Origin: Pseudonocardia sp. SCN 73-27
GTDB lineage: Bacteria; Actinomycetota; Actinomycetes; Mycobacteriales; Pseudonocardiaceae
NCBI GenBank assembly: GCA_001725415.1
Contig: MEGH01000020.1
Location: 1-64,000, forward strand
Direction: 5' to 3'
Length of the DNA: 64,000 nucleotides
Positions 53,223 to 61,254 of this stretch are shown here, one piece after another; position 1 is the first letter of the stretch; each line of letters starts with the position of its first letter. The position numbers were made by a program, and so were the translations under genes. The notes under the pieces were generated by a model. The model was not told the origin of the DNA. It was given only the letters and a program-made list of their open reading frames with translations, and searched no databases.

Positions 53223-54458
53223 CTACCCACGGCGTTGCCGGCCGTCCCTCACACGGACGCCCACGGCGGGCGCGGGCGCGCGCGGCGCGCCGTCGCCGCC
53301 AGCGTGGTCGGGCCCGGGCCAGACGAGCCCGAGGAACAACGCGGCCCGTACCCGCGGCGCGTCGAGGTCGAGGAGCCCCCGCAGCCGGCCGAGCCGGTAC
53401 CGGACGGTCTGCGGATGGACCCGCAGGTCCGTGGCCACGGCCCGGCAGTTGCCCATGTGCAGGAGCCAGCTCGTGAGCGTCTCGACGAGCCGGTCCCCGG
53501 TCGACGCCGGCAGGTCCTGCACCGGTCCCAGGGCGTGTCGTCGCATGGCGTCCAGCAGGTGCTCGTCGCGGTGCACGATCACCGTGTCGAGATGCTCGTC
53601 GACGAACAGCGGCGAGCCGTTCAGCACGCCGTCCCGGTGGAGCCTCACCGCGAGGCGCGCGAGCTCGAGGCTCTCGCGGAGACGGTGGACCGCTGTCGTC
53701 GGGCCGACGACCGCCGCCCGCCCCGCCAGGACCCTGGCCAGGTGGTTCCGCCTGCCCGGCACGGTGGGGTCCGGGACTACGACCGCCGTGCCGTCGCGGC
53801 TGACGAGACAGCCGTCGTCGAAGGTGTGCCGAAACCCGTGGTCGTCGGGCGGCATCACGACGACCGCGGCCTCTCCGGGTACCGACCAGCCTGCCCGGTT
53901 CGCGGCGGCCCTGATCGCCGCGGGATCGGAACGTGGCGTCAGCAGCAGCTCCGTCAGGTCCTGGCGGGCGCGTTCGACGGTGTGCCTGCGTGCGGACTCC
54001 GCGTCGAGGTAGCCCTGCAGGCTCGCCGACGAGAGCTCGTCGACGGCGGCGAAGACGGCGGTCGCGAGACCCGCGAAGTCGCTCGTCGCCAGCCCGCTGC
54101 GCAGGGCCGCGTCGGCGATGTGGCGCCAGAGGACCGAGCCGCCGATCCGGTAGGCGGCGAGCAACCCGTCGATGTCCTGGTCCTCGTGAAGGTGTGCGCG
54201 CCCGATCGCCGCGAACAACTCCCGCTCCGCGTCGCTCACGAACCGCCGCGGCTCCCGGTCCTCGACGGCGGTCGTCATCAGTTGTCCGACGAAGTTCTCG
54301 GCGCCTCCGAGGACGTGCGGGAACTCGTCGGTGACGAAGCCGGCGTACCCGGGGTGCCGGTCGGAGAGCTGCCGGGCGACCTCCTCGAGCACCGTCGGGA
54401 GACGGTCGAGCACCACTGGAACCAATTTGCGCCCCATCGTGGCTGCGTCGCGGGTCAC
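53223..54458 (-). CDS. PucR/CdaR-family transcriptional regulator
   Basis: The 411-residue protein has a long N-terminal sensory part (including FVTDEFPHVLGGAENFVGQL and DIDGLLAAYRIGGSVLWRHI, a RsbRD-like helical domain), a GGDEF-like central region, and a C-terminal PucR HTH: WLLHMGNCRAVATDLRVHPQ then TVRYRLGRLRGLLDL. GAGGGAGG precedes the GTG at 54458. It is the last gene on the minus strand beside the antiporter operon promoter and diverges from DUF3040/SatP genes, so it may regulate acetate uptake or the antiporter operon; the sequence does not decide. Confidence 0.87.
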   Translation of the reverse strand: MTRDAATMGRKLVPVVLDRLPTVLEEVARQLSDRHPGYAGFVTDEFPHVLGGAENFVGQLMTTAVEDREPRRFVSDAERELFAAIGRAHLHEDQDIDGLLAAYRIGGSVLWRHIADAALRSGLATSDFAGLATAVFAAVDELSSASLQGYLDAESARRHTVERARQDLTELLLTPRSDPAAIRAAANRAGWSVPGEAAVVVMPPDDHGFRHTFDDGCLVSRDGTAVVVPDPTVPGRRNHLARVLAGRAAVVGPTTAVHRLRESLELARLAVRLHRDGVLNGSPLFVDEHLDTVIVHRDEHLLDAMRRHALGPVQDLPASTGDRLVETLTSWLLHMGNCRAVATDLRVHPQTVRYRLGRLRGLLDLDAPRVRAALFLGLVWPGPDHAGGDGAPRAPAPAVGVRVRDGRQRRG

Positions 54459-54639
54459 CGTCGGAACCTCCCTCGTCGTGCGGGTGTCCTGCGCTCCTAC
54501 CCGATGCGGGCCGTTCGACGCGGATCCGTGTGCGGACCCCCCTTGCGGTCGTGTTACGACCGTGCGCTCGTCCGTTCGCGGACGGATGTGCGCGGCGTCC
54601 CCGGGTACGCACGCGGCATCGACAACCGAAGGAGGGACG

Positions 54640-54924
54640 ATGCTGACCGAGCGGGAACGGTACGAGCTCGAAGGGATCGAGCGGGACCTCGCCACGGACG
54701 TCCGATTCGCCGCGACCATGCGCGGCAGGCGACTGCAGGCGCCTCTGCAGGGGCTGCCGATCCGGGTCGTGCCACTGCTCGTGGTCGCACTGGCCGCCAC
54801 GGTCCTGTGCGCGGTGCTGCAGAGCGCCGTCGGGGTGATGGCGTGTGCCGGGACCAGCGTGGTCCTGCTCTGCGTCGCCACCGTCGTGGCCACACGTGCG
54901 CGGCCCGCGGGCTCGCGGACCTGA
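54640..54924 (+). CDS. DUF3040-family small membrane protein
   Basis: The 94-residue product begins MLTERERYELEGIERDLATD, the typical DUF3040 opening (LS-E--LE-IE--L--D), followed by two hydrophobic helices (about 45-62 and 66-84). DUF3040 proteins are abundant in actinobacteria and of unknown function. GGAGGG precedes the ATG at proper spacing. It is 65 bp upstream of the acetate transporter gene and likely cotranscribed. Confidence 0.85.
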   Translation: MLTERERYELEGIERDLATDVRFAATMRGRRLQAPLQGLPIRVVPLLVVALAATVLCAVLQSAVGVMACAGTSVVLLCVATVVATRARPAGSRT

Positions 54925-54989
54925 CGACGCCCGGTCGGTCCGGACGAACGAGAACGACGTCGACAACGACGTCGAACGTCGAAGGAGGA

Positions 54990-55796
54990 GTGATCGCACA
55001 TGACGACGCACATCACCAGGGACACCCGCGACGGTCGGCCACGGGACCATGCCGCCCGGCCGGTCGATCACCCGGAACCGGACGACCGCACCTTCTGGAG
55101 GAACACACGACCATCAGTCTGCAACCCGTTGCGGCGCCGTCGATCCTGGGACTGTTCGGGTTCGCGGTGTCCACGTTCATGGTGGCGGCCAACCTCGCGG
55201 GGTGGTTCGGCAACGACACGACCACACCCCTGGTGCTGTTCCCGTTCGCGTTCGCGTTCGGCGGGGTCGCCCAGCTGTTGGCCGCGATGTGGTCCTACCG
55301 GGCACGTGACGCGCTGGCGACCGGCATGCACGGTGCGTGGGGGTCGTTCTGGATCGGCTACGGCATCTACACACTGCTCGTGGGGCTGAACGTCCTTCCC
55401 GGTACCGCGGCCGGTACCGATGCGAAGGTCGCATTCGGGTACTGGTTCATCGGCCTCGCCGCCGTCACCTGGACCGGGTTCGTGGCTGCGCTGGCGGAGA
55501 ACATCGCTCTGTCGGCCGTGCTGCTGACCCTGGCTGCCGGGTCGACCCTGCTGGCCATCGGGATGACCGCGTCCGCGCCGGTGCTCGTCACGATCGGCGC
55601 GATCGTGCTCGTCGCCTCCGCCGTGATCGCCTGGTACACGGCCAGCGCCATGACGTTGGCCGCGACGACGGGCCGCGTCGTGCTGCCCGTCGGCAGGCGG
55701 GGCGACGGTGTCGTGCACGCGAACCGTCCCGGCGCACCCTCGTCGTTCCCGATCGAGTACTCCGCGGGTCTGCCCGGCGCGAAGGTCGGTCAGTGA
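54990..55796 (+). CDS. satP: Acetate uptake transporter (SatP/GPR1-FUN34-YaaH family), apparent N-terminal frameshift
   Basis: The C-terminal 230 residues are a normal SatP protein: QPVAAPSILGLFGFAVSTFM, AFGGVAQLLAAMWSYRARD, GMHGAWGSFWIGYGIY and six helices. The expected start is the ATG at 55000, which has AGGAGG at a good distance and encodes a hydrophilic N-terminus ending DDRTFW; the transporter frame only becomes sensible as EEHTTISLQPV one frame over. One missing G near 55098 would restore DDRTFWEEHTTISLQP. As written the transporter frame is open from a GTG at 54990, but that codon is too close to the ribosome-binding site. Possible pseudogene, recoded gene or sequencing error. Confidence 0.8.
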   Translation: MIAHDDAHHQGHPRRSATGPCRPAGRSPGTGRPHLLEEHTTISLQPVAAPSILGLFGFAVSTFMVAANLAGWFGNDTTTPLVLFPFAFAFGGVAQLLAAMWSYRARDALATGMHGAWGSFWIGYGIYTLLVGLNVLPGTAAGTDAKVAFGYWFIGLAAVTWTGFVAALAENIALSAVLLTLAAGSTLLAIGMTASAPVLVTIGAIVLVASAVIAWYTASAMTLAATTGRVVLPVGRRGDGVVHANRPGAPSSFPIEYSAGLPGAKVGQ

Positions 55797-55826
55797 CCAC
55801 AGCCGGGCCGGGCGGGCCGGCCCGGT

Positions 55827-55867
55827 GGCACGGACGGGGGTCTGCGGTCGTGACCCCCGTCCGTGCC
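55827..55867 (+). terminator. Strong hairpin after satP
   Basis: A perfect 16-bp stem GGCACGGACGGGGGTC / GACCCCCGTCCGTGCC with a 9-nt loop lies 30 bp after the satP stop and 15 bp before the next gene on the same strand. No T tract follows. It probably separates the two transcription units. Confidence 0.75.
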
Positions 55868-55882
55868 CGATCGGGGTGAGCG

Positions 55883-56812
55883 ATGGTCTGGGGTCTCGTC
55901 CTGATGGTCGTGGCGGCAGCGCTCAACGCCACCGCCTCGGTGCTGCAGCGCCGGGCGGCCCGTGACGAACCGCCGTCGCGCTCGTTCTCGCCGCAGATGT
56001 TCCTGGACCTCGTGCAGCGCCCGGCGTGGGTCTTCGGCGTCCTGGCCATGCTGGGCGGGTTCGTGCTCCACGCCGTGTCGATCTCCGTGTCGCGCATCGC
56101 CCTGGTGCAGCCGCTGCTGGTCGTCGAGCTGCCGTTCACCCTGCTGCTCGCGTCGCGGGTGTTCGGGCTCCGGCTGAGCCCCCGGGACTGGCTCGCCGTC
56201 GCACTGCAGACGGTGGGCGTCGCGGCGTTCGTGGGCTGTCTGTCGCCGTCGGGCGGGGACCCGGGTGCCGTCGGGGTCGGGGAGTGGCTGGTGGCGATCG
56301 GGGCGACCGCCGCCGGCGTCGGCCTGCTCGTCCTCGTCGGCCACCGCGGCCGCAGTGAGCGACGTGCGGCCTTCCTGGGCGTCGCGACGGGGGCCGCCTT
56401 CGGGTTGAACTCGTCGCTGATCGCCGGCGTCGGGGCGGCGGTGGGACGCGGCGACGACATCTTCACGACGTGGCAGACCTACGCGGTGGCCGTCGTCGGG
56501 CCGGCGGCGTTCTTCCTGCTGCAGAACGCGCTCGAGGGCGGGTCGCTCGTCGCGTCCCAGCCCGGCTTCACCCTCACCAACCCTGCCGTCTCGGTGTCGT
56601 GGGGCCTCGTGGTGTTCGGGGAGCAGGCCCGCGGCGGTGCGTTCCTCCTCGGCGGCATCGTCGGAGCCGTGCTGGTCGGTGCGGGGACGATCCTGCTGGC
56701 CCGCTCGCCGCTGCTGGACCCGGACACCTCGAACGGGGACGACTGTTCCGAGGGAGCTGTCAGCGTTCCCGGACCGGGAGGACAGGGGCCGGGGACGGCG
56801 GCGCCGTCGTAG
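55883..56812 (+). CDS. DMT-superfamily transporter (EamA-like)
   Basis: The 309-residue protein has nine or ten hydrophobic helices in two repeats. Recognisable elements are NATASVLQRRAARDEP near residue 13, SISVSRIALVQPLLVVELPF in helix 3-4, and LTNPAVSVSWGLVVFGEQAR near residue 235, the paired EamA pattern. Substrate unknown. The last 53 bp overlap the convergent lipoprotein gene, including a 15-bp tandem repeat that may have extended both reading frames. Confidence 0.85.
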   Translation: MVWGLVLMVVAAALNATASVLQRRAARDEPPSRSFSPQMFLDLVQRPAWVFGVLAMLGGFVLHAVSISVSRIALVQPLLVVELPFTLLLASRVFGLRLSPRDWLAVALQTVGVAAFVGCLSPSGGDPGAVGVGEWLVAIGATAAGVGLLVLVGHRGRSERRAAFLGVATGAAFGLNSSLIAGVGAAVGRGDDIFTTWQTYAVAVVGPAAFFLLQNALEGGSLVASQPGFTLTNPAVSVSWGLVVFGEQARGGAFLLGGIVGAVLVGAGTILLARSPLLDPDTSNGDDCSEGAVSVPGPGGQGPGTAAPS

Positions 56813-57029
56813 TCGGGGACGTCGTAGTCGGGGACGCCGTGGCCGGGGACGTCGTGGTCGGGGCGGCCTGCGGCGTCGAGGTGTCCGGCAGCACGGCGAC
56901 CGTCGGCGTGGGCGGGGGCGGCGCCATCGAGTGGGCGACCGGCTCGGGACGGTCCTGGGTGGCGACCCCGCAACCCCCGAGCACCCCGGCCAGCAGCACC
57001 ACCGGCACCGTCGCCGTGCGGAGCCTCAC
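56760..57029 (-). CDS. Small lipoprotein linked to the two-component operon
   Basis: The 89-residue product begins with a signal peptide (RLRTATVPVVLLAGVLGGCG) ending in a lipobox with cysteine near residue 20. The mature part is low-complexity, rich in threonine, proline and serine, including SPTTTSPTTT. The GTG overlaps the histidine kinase stop by 4 bp, giving an operon regulator-kinase-lipoprotein. Lipoproteins in such operons can modulate the sensor. The low complexity makes this a cautious call, but the lipobox and coupling favour a real gene. Confidence 0.6.
   Translation of the reverse strand: MRLRTATVPVVLLAGVLGGCGVATQDRPEPVAHSMAPPPPTPTVAVLPDTSTPQAAPTTTSPATASPTTTSPTTTAPPSPAPVLPVRER
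56806..56865. repeat. 15-bp tandem repeat, four copies
   Basis: GTCGTAGTCGGGGAC occurs twice exactly and twice with two to four changes at 15-bp spacing. It encodes a five-residue repeat in the lipoprotein tail and overlaps the DMT transporter stop codon. Confidence 0.8.
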
Positions 57030-58411
57030 GTCGCGCCTCCCGGTATCTCCACGACGACACGCGCGCCGCCGTACGGGCTGTCGTCGATGCGGACCGTGCC
57101 GTGGTGGGCGCGGACGTGCCGGGCGACGAGGGCCAGCCCGAGGCCGGTGCCGCCGCTGTCCCCCCGGCGGCCCGCCCCGGAGCCGCGGGAGAACCGCTCG
57201 AACACCTCCTCCCGCATGTCGGGCGGGATGCCGGGCCCGGCGTCGTCCACCGTGACGGCGACGCCGCCCCGGCACGGCGACACCTCGACATGGACTGCGC
57301 CGCCGGCGTGGTGCGCGGCGTTGTCCAGGAGGTTCTCGACGACCCTGTCGAGCCGGCGCCGGTCCGCGAGGACGAGCGGAGGCGTACCCACGACGTCGAC
57401 GGTGACCCCGTTGCGCGTCCCGACCGCGTGGGTCACGACGTCGGCGACGTCGCACACCTCGAGATCGTCGTCGTCGATCCGGTCGTCCCGCGAGATCTCC
57501 AGCAGGTCGATCACCATCTTGCGGAAGCGGTGCACGTCGGCGTCGATGAGGTCGAGCGCCTGGCGCGCGACGGGCGACAGCTCGGCACGGCGACGACGCA
57601 GGATCGCGACCGCGTTGACCAGGGTGGTCAAGGGGGAGCGCAGCTCGTGGCTCACGTCGCCCGCGAACCGGGCGTCGCGCCGGACCCGCCGCTGCAGGTC
57701 CTCCGCCGTCCGGTTGAAGGCGGCGGCCAGGGGTGCGAGGTCGGCGTCGTCCAGTTCGGGCAGCCGCGCGTCGAGATCGCCCGACGCGACCCGGGCGGCC
57801 GCGTCGCGCAGCTCGGTCAGGGGGCGCAGCGCGCGCCGCCCCGCCCAGTTGCCCAGCCCCAGGCCGAGCAGCGCGCTGACGCCGACGCCGGTCGCCAGCA
57901 GGGCGCTGAGGAACCGCAGCGTCGCGTCCAGCCCGGACAGCGACGCGACCTCGACGTAGACCCCCTGGTCGACCGGGGTCGCCACCGCGAGCACGGGGTG
58001 ACCGCCTGACAGGATCCGCTGGCGTGCCGCCGTCCCCGACGCGGCGAGGGCGAGCAGGTCGCGGGGCAGGGTGGTGACGTCGAGCGGGTCCCCGCTGACG
58101 GTCCAGGAGCCGTTGCGGCGCAGAGCGATGGCGATGTCGCCCCCGGCGGCGAGCCCCTGGAGCAGATCGCCGGGACCGCGGCGGGACGTGTCGCGCAGCG
58201 CCTCCTCGACGAGCCGCCCGTCGACCGCGGCCTGGGTGGTGGCGGTGAGCTCACGTCGCCCCAGCAGGTAGCTCGACGCGAGATGCCACGTCACGACGGC
58301 GAGCAGGCCGGTGATCACCACGGACACGGCCGCGAACGCCACGGCGACCCGCCACCGCAGGGGCAGCCGCCGCCGTAGCAGCGTGCCCGGCCCCGCCTCA
58401 CGCGCCGCCAT
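57026..58411 (-). CDS. Two-component sensor histidine kinase
   Basis: The 461-residue kinase has two transmembrane helices (about 22-44 and 165-190) flanking an extracytoplasmic sensor domain, a HAMP domain (LRPLTELRDAAARVASGDLD), the phosphorylation site DVSHELRSPLTTL near residue 243, and the ATPase boxes NLLDNAAHH, DDAGPGIPPDMREEVF and GTGLGLALV. The architecture is MtrB/CseC-like. The ATG overlaps the response regulator gene by 14 bp, so the pair is coupled. Stimulus unknown. Confidence 0.92.
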   Translation of the reverse strand: MAAREAGPGTLLRRRLPLRWRVAVAFAAVSVVITGLLAVVTWHLASSYLLGRRELTATTQAAVDGRLVEEALRDTSRRGPGDLLQGLAAGGDIAIALRRNGSWTVSGDPLDVTTLPRDLLALAASGTAARQRILSGGHPVLAVATPVDQGVYVEVASLSGLDATLRFLSALLATGVGVSALLGLGLGNWAGRRALRPLTELRDAAARVASGDLDARLPELDDADLAPLAAAFNRTAEDLQRRVRRDARFAGDVSHELRSPLTTLVNAVAILRRRRAELSPVARQALDLIDADVHRFRKMVIDLLEISRDDRIDDDDLEVCDVADVVTHAVGTRNGVTVDVVGTPPLVLADRRRLDRVVENLLDNAAHHAGGAVHVEVSPCRGGVAVTVDDAGPGIPPDMREEVFERFSRGSGAGRRGDSGGTGLGLALVARHVRAHHGTVRIDDSPYGGARVVVEIPGGAT

Positions 58412-59180
58412 CGGACCGGCCCGCGGCCCGGTAGCCCGCACCACGCACCGTGAGGACGAGCGCCGGACGATCCGGGTCGCGTTCGATCTTGCACCGCAGC
58501 CTGCGGACATGGACGTCGAGGAGGCGGGTGTCGCCGAGGTAGTCGTAGCCCCAGACCCGGCGCAGCAGCTCCTCACGTGTCACGACCCTGCCGCCTGCGG
58601 CGGCGAGCTCGGCGAGCAGCCGGAACTCGGTGCGGGTCAGGTGGACCTCCACCGTGCCGCCGTCGCGGTGACAGCGCACCAGACCCTCGTCGGGACGGAC
58701 CTCGACGTCCCCGACCGTGAGCCTGTCCGCATCGGGGTGTGGGCGACGGCGTCGCAGCAGCGCCCGGATGCGCGCGGCGAGCTCGCCGGCCACGACCGGC
58801 TTGGTCACGTAGTCGTCGGCTCCGGCCTCCAGGCCGGCGATCACGTCGGCGGAGTCCGAGCGCGCCGTGATGATGATGATCGGCAGGTCGCCGAGCGTCC
58901 GGAGGCGACGGCACACGGTGAGCCCGTCGGTCCCCGGCAGCATCAGGTCGAGCAGGACGACGTCCACGGCGTCGTTGCCCAGCACCGCCATCGCGTCCTC
59001 CCCGGACGGTACCGTCGTCACGGCGAAGCCTTCGTCGTCGAGCGCGAGGGAGAGGGCCTGCCGGATCCGGCCGTCGTCGTCGACCACCAGGACGCGCTCC
59101 CGGGGCCCGGCCCGCCTCGGCTGCGGGCTCGGTGCGTGGCCGGGGTGTACCGGCCCGGTTCGGGGTGGCGTCGACGTCAT
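58398..59180 (-). CDS. OmpR-family response regulator
   Basis: The 260-residue regulator has a receiver domain with acidic residues at 34-36 (LVVDDDGRIRQAL), phospho-acceptor D78 in VVLLDLMLPGTDG, and the switch lysine in DYVTKPVVAGEL. The C-terminal winged helix reads LTRTEFRLLAELAAAGGRVV, then REELLRRVWGYDYLGDTRLL and VHVRRLRCKIE. A 28-residue proline-rich leader precedes the receiver domain; the ATG at 59180 is used, and an in-frame start seven codons upstream is possible. It pairs with the kinase downstream. Confidence 0.93.
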   Translation of the reverse strand: MTSTPPRTGPVHPGHAPSPQPRRAGPRERVLVVDDDGRIRQALSLALDDEGFAVTTVPSGEDAMAVLGNDAVDVVLLDLMLPGTDGLTVCRRLRTLGDLPIIIITARSDSADVIAGLEAGADDYVTKPVVAGELAARIRALLRRRRPHPDADRLTVGDVEVRPDEGLVRCHRDGGTVEVHLTRTEFRLLAELAAAGGRVVTREELLRRVWGYDYLGDTRLLDVHVRRLRCKIERDPDRPALVLTVRGAGYRAAGRSDGGA

Positions 59181-59218
59181 CGTCGAACATGGTGCGCCCA
59201 CGCGGCGTTCGCGGCGAC

Positions 59219-59506
59219 TCAGCGCCTGCGCACGCGCCGATCGTCAGCAGATCGACAGGTTGGGATCGCCGGGAGGAGCTCGGCCTCGTCGACGGTCGCG
59301 GCGCCGGGCCCCAGGTCGGCCACCGGTGGGTCGAACCGGATGCGGCCGAGCCGCCGCGGGTCGACCAGGTGCAGGGCGCCGCCGTCGGCGAACGTGAGCG
59401 AGAAGCGCGCGAACCGGTGGTCGCCGGGCTGCCGGCCGGACTCCCAGTCCTCCCTCCCGTCCACCTCGGACCCGTCCGCGGCGGCGATGACGATCTTCCC
59501 CGCCAT
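59219..59506 (-). pseudogene. Remnant of an Fpg/Nei-type DNA glycosylase N-terminal domain
   Basis: A 95-codon frame contains GDHRFARFSLTFADGGALHL followed by VDPRRLGRIRFDPPVADLGP, closely resembling the Fpg/Nei segment that ends VDPRRFGRL...LGPDA. The catalytic N-terminal PE(G/L)P/H residues, the H2TH domain and the zinc finger are all missing, so it cannot be a working glycosylase. I interpret it as a decayed or truncated copy. It lies just upstream of the response regulator on the same strand. Confidence 0.55.
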
Positions 59507-59630
59507 GCCGAGACCGGATGCCGAGGACGGGACCGGTACCGACGGCTCGTGCGTCGTCGACAGGCCCCGCCGGTTGGGCCGACGGCTACGATCCGACTCT
59601 CGGTGAAGGGGGACCCCGCGGGGTCGGGAC

Positions 59631-60110
59631 GTGCCGGAGGCGCAGGTGCCGCAGATCGTCGACTTCCAGACCGTGTCGACCGCAGGACTGGAGTCCTCCC
59701 CGGTCCCGGACGCGCTGGCGGGGCTGCGGGCCAACGAGGCCCGCTACTTCAAGAACAAGTTCGACCACGACTTCACGGTCGAACCTGCCGAGGACGCCGC
59801 CGAGACCGTGGCCTGGGTGACCGACATCCTCCAGCGTGAACGGGAGCTCGTGATCGAGTCCCGGCCGCTGGAGGCGTCGGAGTTCGTCGTCGACGGGACC
59901 CGCTTCGCGTACGTGTTCTACGAGTCGGGCCTGGCGATCAACGTCATGTACGGGCTCGAGGAGGGGGCGAAGCGGGCCGTCGGGTTCAAGCTGTCCGACG
60001 GGATGGACGTCCCCGCCGAGCTGGAGACCCGGTTCAAGTTCGCGCGGCAGCGGTCGAAGCTGGCGGGGACGATCCGCGGCTCGTTCTTCGTGATCAAGGG
60101 GCAGTACTGA
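59631..60110 (+). CDS. Conserved hypothetical protein
   Basis: The 159-residue soluble protein starts (GTG) MPEAQVPQIVDFQTVSTAGL and includes ALAGLRANEARYFKNKFDHD, VAWVTDILQRERELVIESRP, and YGLEEGAKRAVGFKLSDGMD near residue 110. No signal peptide, helix or catalytic motif is evident. It has normal actinobacterial codon use and a well-mixed composition, unlike neighbouring spurious frames. I do not recognise a function. It is flanked by the Fpg remnant and the LLM flavoprotein gene. Confidence 0.8.
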   Translation: MPEAQVPQIVDFQTVSTAGLESSPVPDALAGLRANEARYFKNKFDHDFTVEPAEDAAETVAWVTDILQRERELVIESRPLEASEFVVDGTRFAYVFYESGLAINVMYGLEEGAKRAVGFKLSDGMDVPAELETRFKFARQRSKLAGTIRGSFFVIKGQY

Positions 60111-60345
60111 CAGACGTCGTCACCTCCGGTCGTCGCCGCAGGTGACCCGCACCGCTCTCACCGGTGCTCGGCGGGCACCGACGTGCCCGGCTACCTCGGC
60201 TGGGCGGGGAGCGGTCCGCTGCCTTCGGTACGGGGACTCGCTGGACGGTCGCGGCAGCCCCGTACCCGGCGCCGCCACGGCGGTCACGGGCGCGCTCGGC
60301 ATGCGAGCCCGGGCGGATCGTCGGTGTCGAGGGGAGGATGGGGCG

Positions 60346-61215
60346 GTGAAGGTGCGCATCGGGATCGGGCTGGGCCAGACTGCCGTCACCACCGACGACC
60401 TCGCCGAGGTCCTGAGGGCCATCGACGCCCACGACCTCGACTCGTTGTGGATGTCGGAGATCCTGACCTCACCGGGCCCGGATCCGTTGGTGGCCCTGGC
60501 CTCCGCGGCCCAGCTGCATCCCGGCCGGCGGCTCGGGGCGACGATCGTCCTGCCCGGACGCAACCCGGTACGGCTGGCCAAGTCGCTCGCCACGCTCGAC
60601 CGGCTCTCGGGCGGGCGGCTGCTGCTCACCTTCGTCCCCGGCCTGCCCCACGGTGTCGAGAGCGAGGCGGTCGGGGTGCCGGTCGGCGAGCGCGGTGCCG
60701 TCATGGACGAGGTGCTGCCGAAGCTGCGGCGCTGGTGGGCGGGGGAGGAGGTCGACGGTGTGCGGGTGCTGCCGCGGCCGGTGCAGGAGCCGTTGGAGCC
60801 CTGGCTCGCGGGGCTGGCACCGGCCTCGCTGCGCCGGTGCGGCCGGGTCGCCGACGGCTGGCTCGGGGCGTTCTGCACGGTGCGCGAGGCCGTCGCGGCG
60901 CGCGACGCGATCAACGCCGCGGCCGACGCCGCCGGCCGGGAGATCGATCCCGAGCACTTCGGGATGAGCATCGGCTACGCCGTGACGCCGCCCGACGATG
61001 CGCAGCTCGCGGCGATCGCGACGCGCACGAGGGGCCGCGACGTCGATCCCGCCGACGTGGTGCCGGTGGGTCCGGCCGAGGTGCGCCGGGTGCTGGAGGG
61101 GTTCATCGAGCAGGGATTCTCGAAGTTCGTGCTGCGTCCCACCCGGCCCTCGGTCGATGGGTGGGACGCAGAGCTGGGTGCACTCGCCGAGGCGGTCGGC
61201 GCGCTGCAGACCTGA
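60346..61215 (+). CDS. LLM-class flavin-dependent oxidoreductase
   Basis: The 289-residue protein has the luciferase-like monooxygenase features: VRIGIGLGQTAVTTDDLAEV, LDSLWMSEILTSPGPDPLVA, LGATIVLPGRNPVRLAKSLA and TLDRLSGGRLLLTFVPGLP. It resembles F420- or FMN-dependent actinobacterial LLM proteins. GGGGAGG precedes the GTG at 60346. The adjacent convergent SDR is of the mycofactocin-associated type. The stop codon lies in a three-copy 18-bp tandem repeat. Substrate unknown. Confidence 0.87.
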   Translation: MKVRIGIGLGQTAVTTDDLAEVLRAIDAHDLDSLWMSEILTSPGPDPLVALASAAQLHPGRRLGATIVLPGRNPVRLAKSLATLDRLSGGRLLLTFVPGLPHGVESEAVGVPVGERGAVMDEVLPKLRRWWAGEEVDGVRVLPRPVQEPLEPWLAGLAPASLRRCGRVADGWLGAFCTVREAVAARDAINAAADAAGREIDPEHFGMSIGYAVTPPDDAQLAAIATRTRGRDVDPADVVPVGPAEVRRVLEGFIEQGFSKFVLRPTRPSVDGWDAELGALAEAVGALQT

Positions 61216-61254
61216 GCTGCGCTGGAGACCTGAGCTGCGCTGCAGGCCTGATCT
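61201..61254. repeat. 18-bp tandem repeat spanning the stop of the LLM gene
   Basis: Three consecutive copies of GCGCTGCAGACCTGAGCT (with one or two changes in copies two and three) cover 61201-61254, ending at the stop of the convergent SDR gene. Each copy carries TGA in the LLM frame. Confidence 0.85.
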
